NCBI RefSeq assembly: GCF_029887935.1
Contig: NZ_JARXRO010000014.1
Span: 509,020 to 573,019, forward strand
Direction: 5' to 3'
DNA length: 64,000 bases
DNA from: Luteimonas kalidii
GTDB taxonomy: Bacteria > Pseudomonadota > Gammaproteobacteria > Xanthomonadales > Xanthomonadaceae
Shown: positions 1 through 8,447 of the stretch, piece after piece
Layout: each line of letters starts with the position of its first letter
Numbering within the stretch: the first letter of the stretch is position 1
Program-made: the position numbers and the translations under genes
The notes under the pieces: generated by a model
The model's database searches: none
Told to the model about the DNA's origin: nothing
Seen by the model: the letters and a program-made list of their open reading frames with translations, nothing else

Positions 1-6
1 GGCCGC

Positions 7-36
7 TGCCTCCTCCTTGATTCGCCGCAAAGGCCT
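7..36 (-). repeat. Inverted partial copy of the 133-bp repeat
   Basis: The window begins with GCCTCCTCCTTGATTCGCCG and continues CAAAGGC. This matches the reverse complement of the repeat segment TGCCTTCGCAGCGAACTCAA plus GGAGGAGGC at 383-412 with a few differences. The element therefore occurs in both orientations about 350 bp apart, as expected for a dispersed palindromic repeat rather than a simple local duplication. Confidence 0.55.
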
Positions 37-378
37 GCCGACCACGGCGGGACTCGGCTGTCGGATCGATCGAGGGAATCAGCCGATCATCACCCGGATA
101 CCCGGATCAGTGTTCGTCCCGAAACTGATCGGAATCAGCCCTGTAACTCCAAGCCGGGGCCTCGAGTCTGCAAGCCGACGAAGACAGCAGGCTGAGCGCG
201 TCGCATCACGCTCGCCCAGGTGCCACTGGCGCTGTCGCGGGCCGGACGCGACACCCGGATCTAGTAAGGACGACATCACAGGTGCTGGCCCGCCTCACGT
301 GCATGGGAAGCCACACCCGATCTGACCGCGTCCATCTCCAGGCCTCGGGATCGGTCCGCAAGCCGAGCCGCGTCGGAA

Positions 379-761
379 CCGGTGTGCCTTCGCAGCGAAC
401 TCAAGGAGGAGGCCTTCGCCGCCAGGCGGAGGCCGGGGGACATTCGCGGAGAAGGCGCGCCGGTTCCGGCGCGGCCCGTCAGGTCGCAACCCGCTGCCGA
501 CCAATACCTAGCCGGTGTGCCTTCGCAGCGATCTCAAAGGAGGAGGCTTCCGCCGCCAGGCGGAGGCCGGGGGGCATTCGCGGAGGAGGCACGCCGGTTG
601 CGGCGGGCCCCCTCAGGTCGCGACCCGCTGCCGACCAATACCTAGCCGGTGTGCCTTCGCAGCGAACTCAAAGGAGGAGGCCTCCGCCGCCGGGCGCAGG
701 CTGGGGGACATTCGCGGAGGAGGCACGCCGGTTGCGGCGCGACCCGTCAAGGTGGCGACCC
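379..761. repeat. ~133-bp tandem repeat, three copies
   Basis: Copies begin at 379, 512 and 646 (units of 133 and 134 bases); the third decays after about 761. Each starts CCGGTGTGCCTTCGCAGCGA, continues with GGAGGAGGC and holds a near-perfect hairpin of the form GGCCTCCGCC-GCCA-GGCGGAGGCC. The unit's two ends are also imperfect inverted repeats (TGCCTTCGCAGCGAA against TTCGCGGAGGAGGCA). The unit shifts frame from copy to copy, so it is not a coding repeat. It resembles a clustered REP-type palindromic element. Confidence 0.85.
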
Positions 762-831
762 ATTCTGCTCGGACGCACGCTGCGGTGCAGACCCGGTAGC
801 GGACTCCGCCACACCCGACCTGTTGGCGGTG

Positions 832-1578
832 TTACCAGCGCGGACTGCGCGTGACCGGCGGAACCTCGTGCTCGCGATCCCAGGCGCGCATCTCGTCGCG
901 CAGGCCGGCGATGCGCTGGCGGCCGAGTGCGTTGCGCTGCTCGTCGAGCACCACGCCGTCGAGCAGTTCGGACATGCGCTGCGCGGCGGGCAGCATGGCG
1001 TCCCACGCATCCAGCGCGCTCACCGGTGCCGGCAGGGTCAGGAAGAAGGCGATGGCCGGCGTTTCCAGCGACTGGATCTCCGACATCTCGAAGCTGCCCG
1101 GCTTGCGGATGTTGGCGACGCTGAAGATCGGCCCGCGCTCGGGATGGCTCTCCACCAGCCGGTGGAACACGTTCATGTGGCCGTAGGTCAGCCCGGCCTT
1201 CTCGGCCGCGACCACGATGTCCGGGCCGCGCAGGACCTGGCCGGCGCGCGCGGCGATGTACAGGGTGACGATCTTGTCGAAGTCCTCGCTCACCCGCTTG
1301 CCCAGCTCGCTGTTGGGCGAGGCTGCGCCGACGGCGCCGTCGAGCAGCTCCATCTCCGTCTGCACCGAGTCCGCGCCATCCGGCGCGGGCGCGTCGGCCA
1401 GCTCCCGTTCGATCTGCGCACCAAGGGTGGGTTCCATTCGGTCGCCACCCTCGCCTTCGCCGCGTTCCGCGCGCGGCACGCGGCGCCCCTGGCCCTGGCG
1501 CGGGCGGGTGCCGAAGTACCAGATCGCGGCCAGCAGGATCAGGCCGGCCACCAGGATGCCTATGCGCAGTTCGGTCAT
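832..1578 (-). CDS. zipA: Cell division protein ZipA
   Basis: ZipA anchors the FtsZ ring to the inner membrane by binding the FtsZ C-terminal tail. The 248-residue protein has one N-terminal membrane helix (residues about 5-21, IGILVAGLILLAAIWYF), a short charged linker (about 25-95) and a C-terminal ZipA FtsZ-binding domain (about 100-235) with the family's alternating hydrophobic strands. The linker is shorter than the Pro/Gln-rich linker of E. coli ZipA, as is usual in xanthomonads. ATG at 1578 has a good Shine-Dalgarno GGAGGA. The gene lies 28 bp downstream of smc on the same strand, a known smc-zipA arrangement. The call rests on domain pattern and position. Confidence 0.9.
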   Translation of the reverse strand: MTELRIGILVAGLILLAAIWYFGTRPRQGQGRRVPRAERGEGEGGDRMEPTLGAQIERELADAPAPDGADSVQTEMELLDGAVGAASPNSELGKRVSEDFDKIVTLYIAARAGQVLRGPDIVVAAEKAGLTYGHMNVFHRLVESHPERGPIFSVANIRKPGSFEMSEIQSLETPAIAFFLTLPAPVSALDAWDAMLPAAQRMSELLDGVVLDEQRNALGRQRIAGLRDEMRAWDREHEVPPVTRSPRW

Positions 1579-1606
1579 GCGGGTCCTCCGGGGGTCGTGC
1601 GGGGCC

Positions 1607-4600
1607 TCACGCGGCGCCGGCCAGGCGCGCGGCCTCGGCCAGGTCGACGGACACCAGGCGGCTCACGCCCGGCTCGCGCATGGTAACGCCGCTGAGCTGC
1701 TGCGCGGCTTCCATCGTCGCCTTGTTGTGGGTGACGAACAGGAACTGCACGTGCTCGCTCATCTCGCTGACCATGGCGGTGAAGCGGCCGACGTTGGCCT
1801 CGTCCAGCGGCGCGTCCACCTCGTCGAGCAGGCAGAACGGCGCGGGATTGAGCTGGAAGATCGCGAACACCAGCGCCACCGCGGTCATCGCCTTCTCGCC
1901 GCCCGACAGCAGCGAGATGTTGGACACGCGCTTGCCCGGGGGCCGCGCCATGATCGCCACGCCGGTGTCGAGCAGGTCCTCGCCGGTGAGTTCGAGGTAG
2001 GCGTGGCCGCCGCCGAACAGGCGTGGATACAGCTCCTGCACGCCGGAATTCACGCGATCGAAGGTGTCCTTGAAGCGGCCGCGGGTCTCGCGGTCGATCT
2101 TGCGGATCGCATCCTCCAGCGTTTCCAGCGCGCTGGTGAGGTCGGCGTCCTGCGCGTCGAGGTAGTCCTTGCGCTGCGCCGCTTCGGCGTGCTCCTGGAT
2201 CGCGGCCAGGTTCACCGGCTCCAGTCGGCGCAGTTTGGCGTCGAAGTCGGTGACCATCTTCTCCCAGGCCGCGGCGTCGGCATCGGACGCCAGGCCTTCG
2301 ACGACCTGGGCCATCTCGAACCCGGCCTGGGTGACCTCGGCCGCCAGCTGTTCGGCGCGGATCGCCAGCGCCTGCTGGTCCAGCCGCCGCTGCGCGATCG
2401 CTTCGCGCTGCACCAGCGCCTGCTCCTCGCGTTCGTGGCGCACGCGCTCGAAGCCGCGCAGTTCGTTGTCGATGTCGTCCAGCGCGGAACGCGCCGCGGC
2501 GAGGTTGCGCTCGGCGACCACGCGCTGCTCGAGCGCGGCCTGGCGCTGCTGCTCCAGCGCCACCACCGGCGCGTCGCCGTCCGACAGCTGCGCCGCCAGT
2601 TCGCCCAGGCGCGCGTCGAGCTGGCCGCGCTGGCCGCCCATGCGCTGCAGCGCCTGCGCCAGCGCCACGACCTGGGCACGCTGGGATTCGAGCGTGAGCG
2701 CCAGCGCGTGCGCGGTGTCGCGCGATTCGCGCGCCGCGGCGCGGGCGGCGTCGCGGGCTTCGGCCAGGCGCCGGCGTTCGGCCTCCAGCGCGCCGCGCAC
2801 GGATTCGAGCTCGGCCATGCGGCCGACCGCATCCTCCAGCGTCGATCGCGCTTCGCGCGCCTGGCGAGCGCTGTCGTCGAGGGTCTCGATCAGTTGCGAC
2901 AGCTCGACCTCGATCTTCTCGATCCGCGCGCGCGCGGTCTCGAGCCGGCCCTGCTGGCCCTGCAGCTGCCCGGCAAGCTCCGACACACCGCGGTGCGCCA
3001 GGTACAGCTGGCGCTGGGCCTCCTCACGCTGCTGCTCGGCCTGCAGCAGGCGCTCGCGCCCCGTGGCCAGCGCGGCCTCCAGTTCGTGCTCGCGCACCTG
3101 CAACTGTTCGATCGTCGCGCGCAGCGACTTGATCTCGCGCTCGCGCAGCAGTGCGCCCTGCTTGGCGGCACCGGTGCGCAGCACCCGTACCCAGCCTTCG
3201 CCCAGGCGCTCACCGCTGCGGGTGATGACCGATTCGCCTGCGTCCAGCGAGGCCTGCAGCGCGCGGGCTTCCGGCAGCGACTCGGCCACGTGCAGGCGCG
3301 CGAGCAGGCGGCGGATCGCGCGCGGGCCCTGCACCCGGGCCGCGAGCGATGTGGGCGCGTAGGCCTCGTCGCCGTCGGCGGCATCGACCAGGGCGATGCG
3401 CCCCTCGCCGAGATCGGCCAGCGCATCGACCAGCGCCTCCGGGGCGTCGACCAGCACGCCCTCGATCAGTTGCCCGAGCGCGCCTTCGACCGCGTTCTCC
3501 CAGCCCGGCTCGACTACCAGTCGCTCGCCCACGCGGGCAGCGGAATCCAGGCCGCGCTGGCGCAGCCATTCCACCGCCGCGCCCTGCTCCTGGCCCAGCG
3601 CGGCGTGCTGCAGCGTCTCCAGCGACGACAGCCTGCCCCGGGCTTCCTGCGCCTGCTTGCGCACGTCCGACAGTTCGCCCTGGCTGGCGCGCTGCTGGTC
3701 CTGCAGCTCGACCGCGGCCTGCTTGCGCATTTCCACCGCCTCGCCCAGGCCGTCGAGCGCGGCCTTCTGTTCCTCGTGGCGCAGGGCCAGCGACTCGTAG
3801 GCCTCCGCCAGCGCGTCGAGGTCGAGCGCGCCACGTTCGGCGACCAGCTGCTCGCGGCGGCGGTCGGCGTCCAGCGAGCGGCGGTCGAGGTAGTCGACCC
3901 GCGTGCGCTCGACGTCGCCGGCGCGCGAGGCCTCGTTCTGGTCGCGGGTGTGGGCTTCCCAGCGCTGCTGCCAGTCGGCCAGGGCCTCCTCCGCGTCCCG
4001 CAGCGACTCCTGGCGCACCTCGTCGTCTTCGCGCAGCGAGGCCAGCTGCGGCTCGGCGTCGGCGATCGCCGCCTGCAGTTCCTCCAGCCGTGTCTCGTCG
4101 CCGCTGATGTGGGCGCCGATCTCGTCCAGCGCGTGCCGGGTCTCCTCGCGCGCCCGGTGCAGGCGCTCGGACAGTTCGCGCTGGTGCGCGATCTGCTGTT
4201 CGACCCGCGCCAGGGTGCCCCCCACCTCGTAGCTCTCGGCCTGGGCGCGGTTGAGCGCGGTGCCGGCCTCCTCGCGCCGCACGCGGCCGGTCTCCAGTTC
4301 GCGCTCGGCCTCGCGCTGCTCGGCGATCAGCTGCTGCAGCCGCGTCTCCTCCTGCGACAGCCCCTCGCGCAGCGCCTGCAGCTGCGCATCGAGCGCGCGG
4401 AATTCCAGCGCCTTCCACTCCGCGTCGCGCACCTTGCGTTCGGCCTGGATCGCCGTGTACTGCTCGGCCTGCCGGGCCTGGCGCGCGAGATGCTGCAGCT
4501 GCTTGCCGACTTCCTCGCGCAGGTCGTTGAGGCGGTCGAGGTTCTCGCGGGTATGGCGGATGCGGGTCTCGGTTTCCTTGCGCCGCTCCTTGTACTTGGA

Positions 4601-5110
4601 GATGCCGGCGGCTTCCTCGAGATAGACGCGCAGCTCCTCGGGCTTGGCGTCGATCACCTGGCTGATCATGCCCTGCTCGATGATCGAGTAGCTGCGCGGT
4701 CCCAGGCCGGTGCCGAGGAACAGGTCGGTGATGTCGCGGCGGCGGCACTTGGCGCCGTTGAGGTAGTAGCCGCTCTGGCCGTCGCGGCCCACCGTGCGCT
4801 TGACCGAGATCTCGTTGAACGCGGCGTACTCGCCCTGGATCGTGTGGTCGGAGTTGTCGAACACCAGCTCCACCATCGCCTGCGACACCGGCTTGCGCGC
4901 GGTCGAACCGGCGAAGATCACGTCGGTCAGCGAGTCGCCGCGCAGGCGGCTGGCCGAGCTCTCGCCCATCACCCAGCGCACCGCGTCGATGATGTTGGAC
5001 TTGCCGCAGCCGTTCGGACCCACCACGCCGGTCATGTTGGTCGGCAGGTGCAACGTGGTGGGATCGACGAAGGATTTGAAACCGGCGAGCTTGATGGTGG
5101 ACAGGCGCAT
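1607..5110 (-). CDS. smc: Chromosome partition protein Smc
   Basis: SMC ATPase that works with ScpA and ScpB to organise and segregate the chromosome. At 1167 residues it is full length. The N-terminal ABC half has Walker A GPNGCGKSN (31-39). Two long Glu/Arg/Gln-rich coiled coils flank a hinge at about 515-640. The C-terminal half has the signature LSGGEK (1068-1073), Walker B LLDEVD (1094-1099) and the D-loop. ATG at 5110 gives the canonical MRLSTIKLAGFKSF start. No strong Shine-Dalgarno is seen; a 170-bp leader with a palindrome lies upstream. zipA follows 28 bp downstream. The ScpAB partners are encoded about 30 kb away at 34913-36993. Confidence 0.97.
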   Translation of the reverse strand: MRLSTIKLAGFKSFVDPTTLHLPTNMTGVVGPNGCGKSNIIDAVRWVMGESSASRLRGDSLTDVIFAGSTARKPVSQAMVELVFDNSDHTIQGEYAAFNEISVKRTVGRDGQSGYYLNGAKCRRRDITDLFLGTGLGPRSYSIIEQGMISQVIDAKPEELRVYLEEAAGISKYKERRKETETRIRHTRENLDRLNDLREEVGKQLQHLARQARQAEQYTAIQAERKVRDAEWKALEFRALDAQLQALREGLSQEETRLQQLIAEQREAERELETGRVRREEAGTALNRAQAESYEVGGTLARVEQQIAHQRELSERLHRAREETRHALDEIGAHISGDETRLEELQAAIADAEPQLASLREDDEVRQESLRDAEEALADWQQRWEAHTRDQNEASRAGDVERTRVDYLDRRSLDADRRREQLVAERGALDLDALAEAYESLALRHEEQKAALDGLGEAVEMRKQAAVELQDQQRASQGELSDVRKQAQEARGRLSSLETLQHAALGQEQGAAVEWLRQRGLDSAARVGERLVVEPGWENAVEGALGQLIEGVLVDAPEALVDALADLGEGRIALVDAADGDEAYAPTSLAARVQGPRAIRRLLARLHVAESLPEARALQASLDAGESVITRSGERLGEGWVRVLRTGAAKQGALLREREIKSLRATIEQLQVREHELEAALATGRERLLQAEQQREEAQRQLYLAHRGVSELAGQLQGQQGRLETARARIEKIEVELSQLIETLDDSARQAREARSTLEDAVGRMAELESVRGALEAERRRLAEARDAARAAARESRDTAHALALTLESQRAQVVALAQALQRMGGQRGQLDARLGELAAQLSDGDAPVVALEQQRQAALEQRVVAERNLAAARSALDDIDNELRGFERVRHEREEQALVQREAIAQRRLDQQALAIRAEQLAAEVTQAGFEMAQVVEGLASDADAAAWEKMVTDFDAKLRRLEPVNLAAIQEHAEAAQRKDYLDAQDADLTSALETLEDAIRKIDRETRGRFKDTFDRVNSGVQELYPRLFGGGHAYLELTGEDLLDTGVAIMARPPGKRVSNISLLSGGEKAMTAVALVFAIFQLNPAPFCLLDEVDAPLDEANVGRFTAMVSEMSEHVQFLFVTHNKATMEAAQQLSGVTMREPGVSRLVSVDLAEAARLAGAA

Positions 5111-5173
5111 GCGGCGTTGGTGGCCCCGGCCGCGCCTGCCGGCGCGGCGTCATTGTTCGTGGGAATCGACAGG

Positions 5174-5191
5174 AATGACTTTCAAGTCATT
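5174..5191. promoter_or_regulatory. Perfect 18-bp palindrome in the smc leader
   Basis: AATGACTT-TC-AAGTCATT has 8-bp perfect arms around a 2-bp centre, 64-81 bp upstream of the smc ATG and downstream of a possible -10 element. It is AT-rich in a very GC-rich setting. It could be an operator for a dimeric regulator. A 2-base loop makes an RNA hairpin less likely. The function is not known. Confidence 0.4.
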
Positions 5192-5236
5192 GAACGGCTT
5201 GGGATCAGGCCGATCCCGGTGCCATCCGAATCCGCG

Positions 5237-5242
5237 AGTATA
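5237..5242 (-). promoter_or_regulatory. Possible -10 element for smc
   Basis: On the minus strand this reads TATACT within CGTTATACT, close to the sigma70 -10 consensus, about 130 bp upstream of the smc start. No convincing -35 hexamer is seen 17 bp further up, so this is a weak call. Confidence 0.3.
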
Positions 5243-5280
5243 ACGACCGCCCCACCCCTCGTCGCGGGCACGGCTGGCGG

Positions 5281-6654
5281 TCAGACGGACACTTCGCCGA
5301 GGCGTTCGAGGAAGCGCTGGCACCAGACGTGGATGTCGTAGCCGCGGATCGGCCGCATCATCGACTCCCAGCGGTCCCGGCGCTCGGCCAGCGGCATCGC
5401 CGAGGCCCGGGCGATGGCGTCGGCCACGCCGTCCAGGTCGTAGGGATTGACCAGCAGGGCCGCATCCAGCTCGGCGGCGGCGCCCGCGAGCATCGACAGC
5501 ACCAGGGCGCCGGGGTCTTCCGGATCCTGCGCGGCCACATATTCCTTGGCCACCAGGTTCATGCCGTCGCGCAGCGGCGTGACCAGCCCCACGGACGCCA
5601 TGCGGTAGAAGCCGGTGAGCGTGGCGTGGGCGAAGTTGCGGTTGACGTAGCGCAGCGGGGTCCAGTCGGGTTCGGCATGGGTGCCGTTGATGTGGCCGGC
5701 GATGCCCTCGAGCTGGTCGCGAAGGTGCTGGTATTCGGCTACGTCCCCGCGCGAGACCGGTGCGATCTGCAGGAAGGTCATGCGCCCGCGCTCGGCGGGA
5801 TGGCGCTCGATGTAGCGGCCGAAGGCGCGGAAGCGCTCGGGCAGGCCCTTGGAGTAGTCGAGGCGGTCGACGCCGATCGCCAGCTGGCGCCCGCTCAGGC
5901 TCTCGCGCAGGGCACGGACCGCCGGCTTGCCGACCGCGGCGGCGGACTGCTCGGCGATACGGTTGGTGTCGATGCCGATCGGGAATGCGCCCACCGCCAC
6001 CCGTCCGCCGCCGGGTAGCGCCACCGTGCCGTCCGCTTCGATGGACGCGCCGCCGAAGATGCGCGCATAGGTGCGGAAGCGGTCGGCGTCGCGCACGGTC
6101 TGGAAGCCGACCAGATCGTAGGCGTACAGGGTGCCGAACAGCCGGCCATGTTCGGGCAGGGCCGAGACCAGGTCCGCCGAGGGCATGGGCACGTGCAGGA
6201 AGAACCCGATCCTGCAGCCCACCCCGCGCTCGCGCAGCAGCGCGGCCAGCGGGATCAGGTGGTAGTCGTGGATCCAGAGCACGTCGCTGTCGCGCAGCAG
6301 CGGCGCCAGCTTGTCGGCGAACAGCGCGTTGACCCGGCGGTAGCCGGCGCGGGTCTCGCGCGCGTAGTCGACAAGGTCCAGCCGCGAATGCAGCAGCGGC
6401 CACAGCGTGCGGTTCGCGAATCCGTTGTAGTAGGCGTCGTGGTCGGGGCGGTCGAGGTCCATGGTGACGTAGCGCACGTCGCCCTCGACCTGTTCGTGCA
6501 GGCGGCCACTGTCCTCGCGCACCACCTTGCCCGACCAGCCGAACCACAGCCCGCCGTGGGTGCGCAGCGCGGCCTCCAGGCCTACGGCCAGGCCGCCGGC
6601 CCGGCTCTCGCCCGGCACCGCGACCCGGTTGGAGACCACGACGAGTCGACTCAT
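5281..6654 (-). CDS. otsA: Alpha,alpha-trehalose-phosphate synthase OtsA (GT20)
   Basis: Transfers glucose from a nucleotide-sugar, usually UDP-glucose, to glucose-6-phosphate to make trehalose-6-phosphate in the cytoplasm. The 457-residue protein fits the OtsA length. Visible GT20 motifs are the N-terminal loop RAGGLAVGL, WFGWSGK, DYHLIPL followed by FFLHVPMPS, the donor-site segment GVDRLDYSKGLPERF, and GMNLVAKEY. ATG at 6654 overlaps the upstream GH15 stop as ATGA, so otsB, the GH15 gene and otsA are probably translationally coupled. The product would be dephosphorylated by OtsB encoded two genes upstream. The frame stays open further upstream, but that segment is the shadow of the GH15 gene. 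Confidence 0.95.
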   Translation of the reverse strand: MSRLVVVSNRVAVPGESRAGGLAVGLEAALRTHGGLWFGWSGKVVREDSGRLHEQVEGDVRYVTMDLDRPDHDAYYNGFANRTLWPLLHSRLDLVDYARETRAGYRRVNALFADKLAPLLRDSDVLWIHDYHLIPLAALLRERGVGCRIGFFLHVPMPSADLVSALPEHGRLFGTLYAYDLVGFQTVRDADRFRTYARIFGGASIEADGTVALPGGGRVAVGAFPIGIDTNRIAEQSAAAVGKPAVRALRESLSGRQLAIGVDRLDYSKGLPERFRAFGRYIERHPAERGRMTFLQIAPVSRGDVAEYQHLRDQLEGIAGHINGTHAEPDWTPLRYVNRNFAHATLTGFYRMASVGLVTPLRDGMNLVAKEYVAAQDPEDPGALVLSMLAGAAAELDAALLVNPYDLDGVADAIARASAMPLAERRDRWESMMRPIRGYDIHVWCQRFLERLGEVSV

Positions 6655-8447
6655 GACGCCTCCTGCCAGCTGCGCGACAGCCGCATCGCGGCGATGATCA
6701 GGCCCACGTGCGAATAGGTCTGCGGGAAGTTGCCCCAGGCCTCGCCATCGTCGAACGCGAGATCCTCCGACAGCAGGCCGAGGTGGTTGCGGCGCGCGAG
6801 CAGCCGCTCGAACATCGCCCGCGCCTCGTCCACGCGGCCGGTGGCCGCGAGCGCATCGATGTACCAGAACGTGCAGATGGTGAAGCTGGTCTCCGGCTCG
6901 CCGAAGTCGTCGGGTGCGACGTAGCGGAACAGCGCATCGCCACGGCGCAGGTCGCGACCGATGGCGTCGACGGTGGCGACGTAGCGCGGGTCGTCCGGCG
7001 CCAGGAAGCCGATGTCGGCGAGCAGCAGCAGCGAGGCGTCGAGGTAGTCGCTGTCGAACGAGGCGCTGAAATGGTTGGCCTCTTCCCGCCACGCGCGTTC
7101 GATCACGCGCGCGTGGATCCGGTCGGCGCGTTCACGCCAGTGCGCGGCGCGCGCGTCCAGGCCCAGCAGCGCGGCGATCTTGGCCAGGCGGTCGCAGGCG
7201 GCCCAGCACATGGCCGCGGTGTAGGTATGCACCTCGGCGCGGCCGCGGAATTCCCACAGGCCGGCGTCGGGCTGGTCGTGCAGTTCGAACGCGCGCTCGC
7301 CCAGCGGCTCCAGCCGCTCGAAGGCAGCCGCGTCGCCGGGCTGCGCCAGGCGCAGGTCGAAGAACAGCTGGGTCGAAGCCAGCACCACGCTGCCGTAGAC
7401 ATCGTGCTGCTTCTGCACCCAGGCCAGGTTGCCGCGCCGCACCGGACCCATGCCTCGGTAGCCGGCGAGCGAATCGACTTCATGCTCCTCGAGCTTTTCC
7501 TCGAAACCGATGCCGTACAGCGGCTGCAGGCTGCCGTCGTGGGTGGCGATGTTGAAGATGTAGCGCAGGAACTCCTCCATGCTGCGGGTCGCGCCCAGGC
7601 GGTTGAGCGCGCGCACCACGAAGGCCGCGTCGCGCAGCCAGCAGTAGCGGTAGTCCCAGTTGCGCGGCGTGTGCGGCGCCTCGGGGATCGAGGTGGTCAT
7701 GGCCGCGATGATCGCGCCGCTGTCTTCGTACTGGCACAGCTTGAGCGTGATCGCGCTGCGGATCACCGCCTCCTGCCAGTCCAGCGGGATCGACAGGTAG
7801 CGCACCCACTCGCGCCAGTAATGCTCGGTGCGCCCCAGCGCCTCCTCGACGTAGCCCGACAGCGAACGCAACAGCGATTCGTCAGGCCCGAAGACGAGGT
7901 GCACCGGCTCGCCGAGCACGAACGGGGTCTGTTCGCGCACGAAGCGGATCGGCACGTCGGTGGTCAGGCGCAGGGTGTAGCCCGGCAGCATCCAGCGCAT
8001 GTGGTTGCTGCCCCAGGTCGACTCGGGCACCCGCGCGCCCCAGTCGGCCAGGGGACGCGCGAGCACGCGGACCCGCGGCGTGCCCGAGAGCGGCGTGATC
8101 CGCCGGATGATCGACACCGGCCTGTAGATGCGGCTGTTCTGCTTCCAGCGCGGCGCGAAATCGAGCACTTCCACCGCGCCGCCGTGGCGGTCCCGCAGCA
8201 CGGTACGCAGGATCGCGGTATTGGTCAGGTAGTGCTGCTCGCTGCCGACCTGGTCCTCGAGTTCCACCGACAGGTCGCCGCCCGCGTGCTCGCGTGGCGA
8301 CAGCAGTGCGCAGAAGGCCGGATCGCCGTCGAAGGCCGGCAGGCAGCTCCAGACCACGCGGGCCTGGCGGTCCACGAGCGCGCCGAAGCTGCCGTTGCCG
8401 ATGACGCCGAGATCGAGCGAGGCAGGCGCCCCGGGGGTTGCCGTCAT
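6651..8447 (-). CDS. GH15 glucoamylase/trehalase-like hydrolase
   Basis: 598-residue (alpha/alpha)6-barrel enzyme of glycoside hydrolase family 15, the family of glucoamylases and of bacterial trehalases. An N-terminal beta-rich domain (about 10-200) precedes the catalytic domain (about 210-590). Visible motifs are RNWDYRYCWLRDAAF, which carries the substrate-binding residues, and a C-terminal segment EAWGNFPQTYSHVGLI with the usual catalytic-base region. There is no signal peptide, so it is probably cytoplasmic. ATG at 8447 gives a 4-bp ATGA overlap with otsB; an in-frame start at 8465 is possible but would overlap more. Its place between otsB and otsA suggests trehalose as substrate, though sequence alone cannot separate trehalase from glucoamylase or dextranase activity. 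Confidence 0.88.
   Translation of the reverse strand: MTATPGAPASLDLGVIGNGSFGALVDRQARVVWSCLPAFDGDPAFCALLSPREHAGGDLSVELEDQVGSEQHYLTNTAILRTVLRDRHGGAVEVLDFAPRWKQNSRIYRPVSIIRRITPLSGTPRVRVLARPLADWGARVPESTWGSNHMRWMLPGYTLRLTTDVPIRFVREQTPFVLGEPVHLVFGPDESLLRSLSGYVEEALGRTEHYWREWVRYLSIPLDWQEAVIRSAITLKLCQYEDSGAIIAAMTTSIPEAPHTPRNWDYRYCWLRDAAFVVRALNRLGATRSMEEFLRYIFNIATHDGSLQPLYGIGFEEKLEEHEVDSLAGYRGMGPVRRGNLAWVQKQHDVYGSVVLASTQLFFDLRLAQPGDAAAFERLEPLGERAFELHDQPDAGLWEFRGRAEVHTYTAAMCWAACDRLAKIAALLGLDARAAHWRERADRIHARVIERAWREEANHFSASFDSDYLDASLLLLADIGFLAPDDPRYVATVDAIGRDLRRGDALFRYVAPDDFGEPETSFTICTFWYIDALAATGRVDEARAMFERLLARRNHLGLLSEDLAFDDGEAWGNFPQTYSHVGLIIAAMRLSRSWQEAS

Larger units (their letters stand above)
1..831. 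other. Non-coding region downstream of zipA, repeat-bearing
   Basis: I see no gene here. Several long open frames cross it on both strands, but none has a recognisable domain. They stay open only because the DNA is very GC-rich and contains a tandem repeat whose unit is not a multiple of three. In many xanthomonads zipA is followed closely by ligA; here at least 830 non-coding bases follow zipA. Confidence 0.6.

Noticed and set aside
61-80. TCGGATCGATCGAGGG as a sixth regulon-2 operator
   Set aside because: Only the central GGATCGATC matches; both outer arms are wrong and no sugar gene is near.
379-761. Possible CRISPR array
   Set aside because: Units are ~133 bp and contiguous, with no unique spacers, and no cas genes are present.
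282-854. Open frames of 87-190 codons across the 133-bp repeat
   Set aside because: The same repeat is read in different frames in successive copies, and the products are Arg/Gly/Pro-rich with no family pattern.
1217-5341. A 1374-codon open frame on the plus strand opposite smc
   Set aside because: It is the antisense shadow of smc in GC-rich DNA; the product is a low-complexity Leu/Arg/Ala/Gln sequence, while the minus strand encodes a complete Smc with all motifs.
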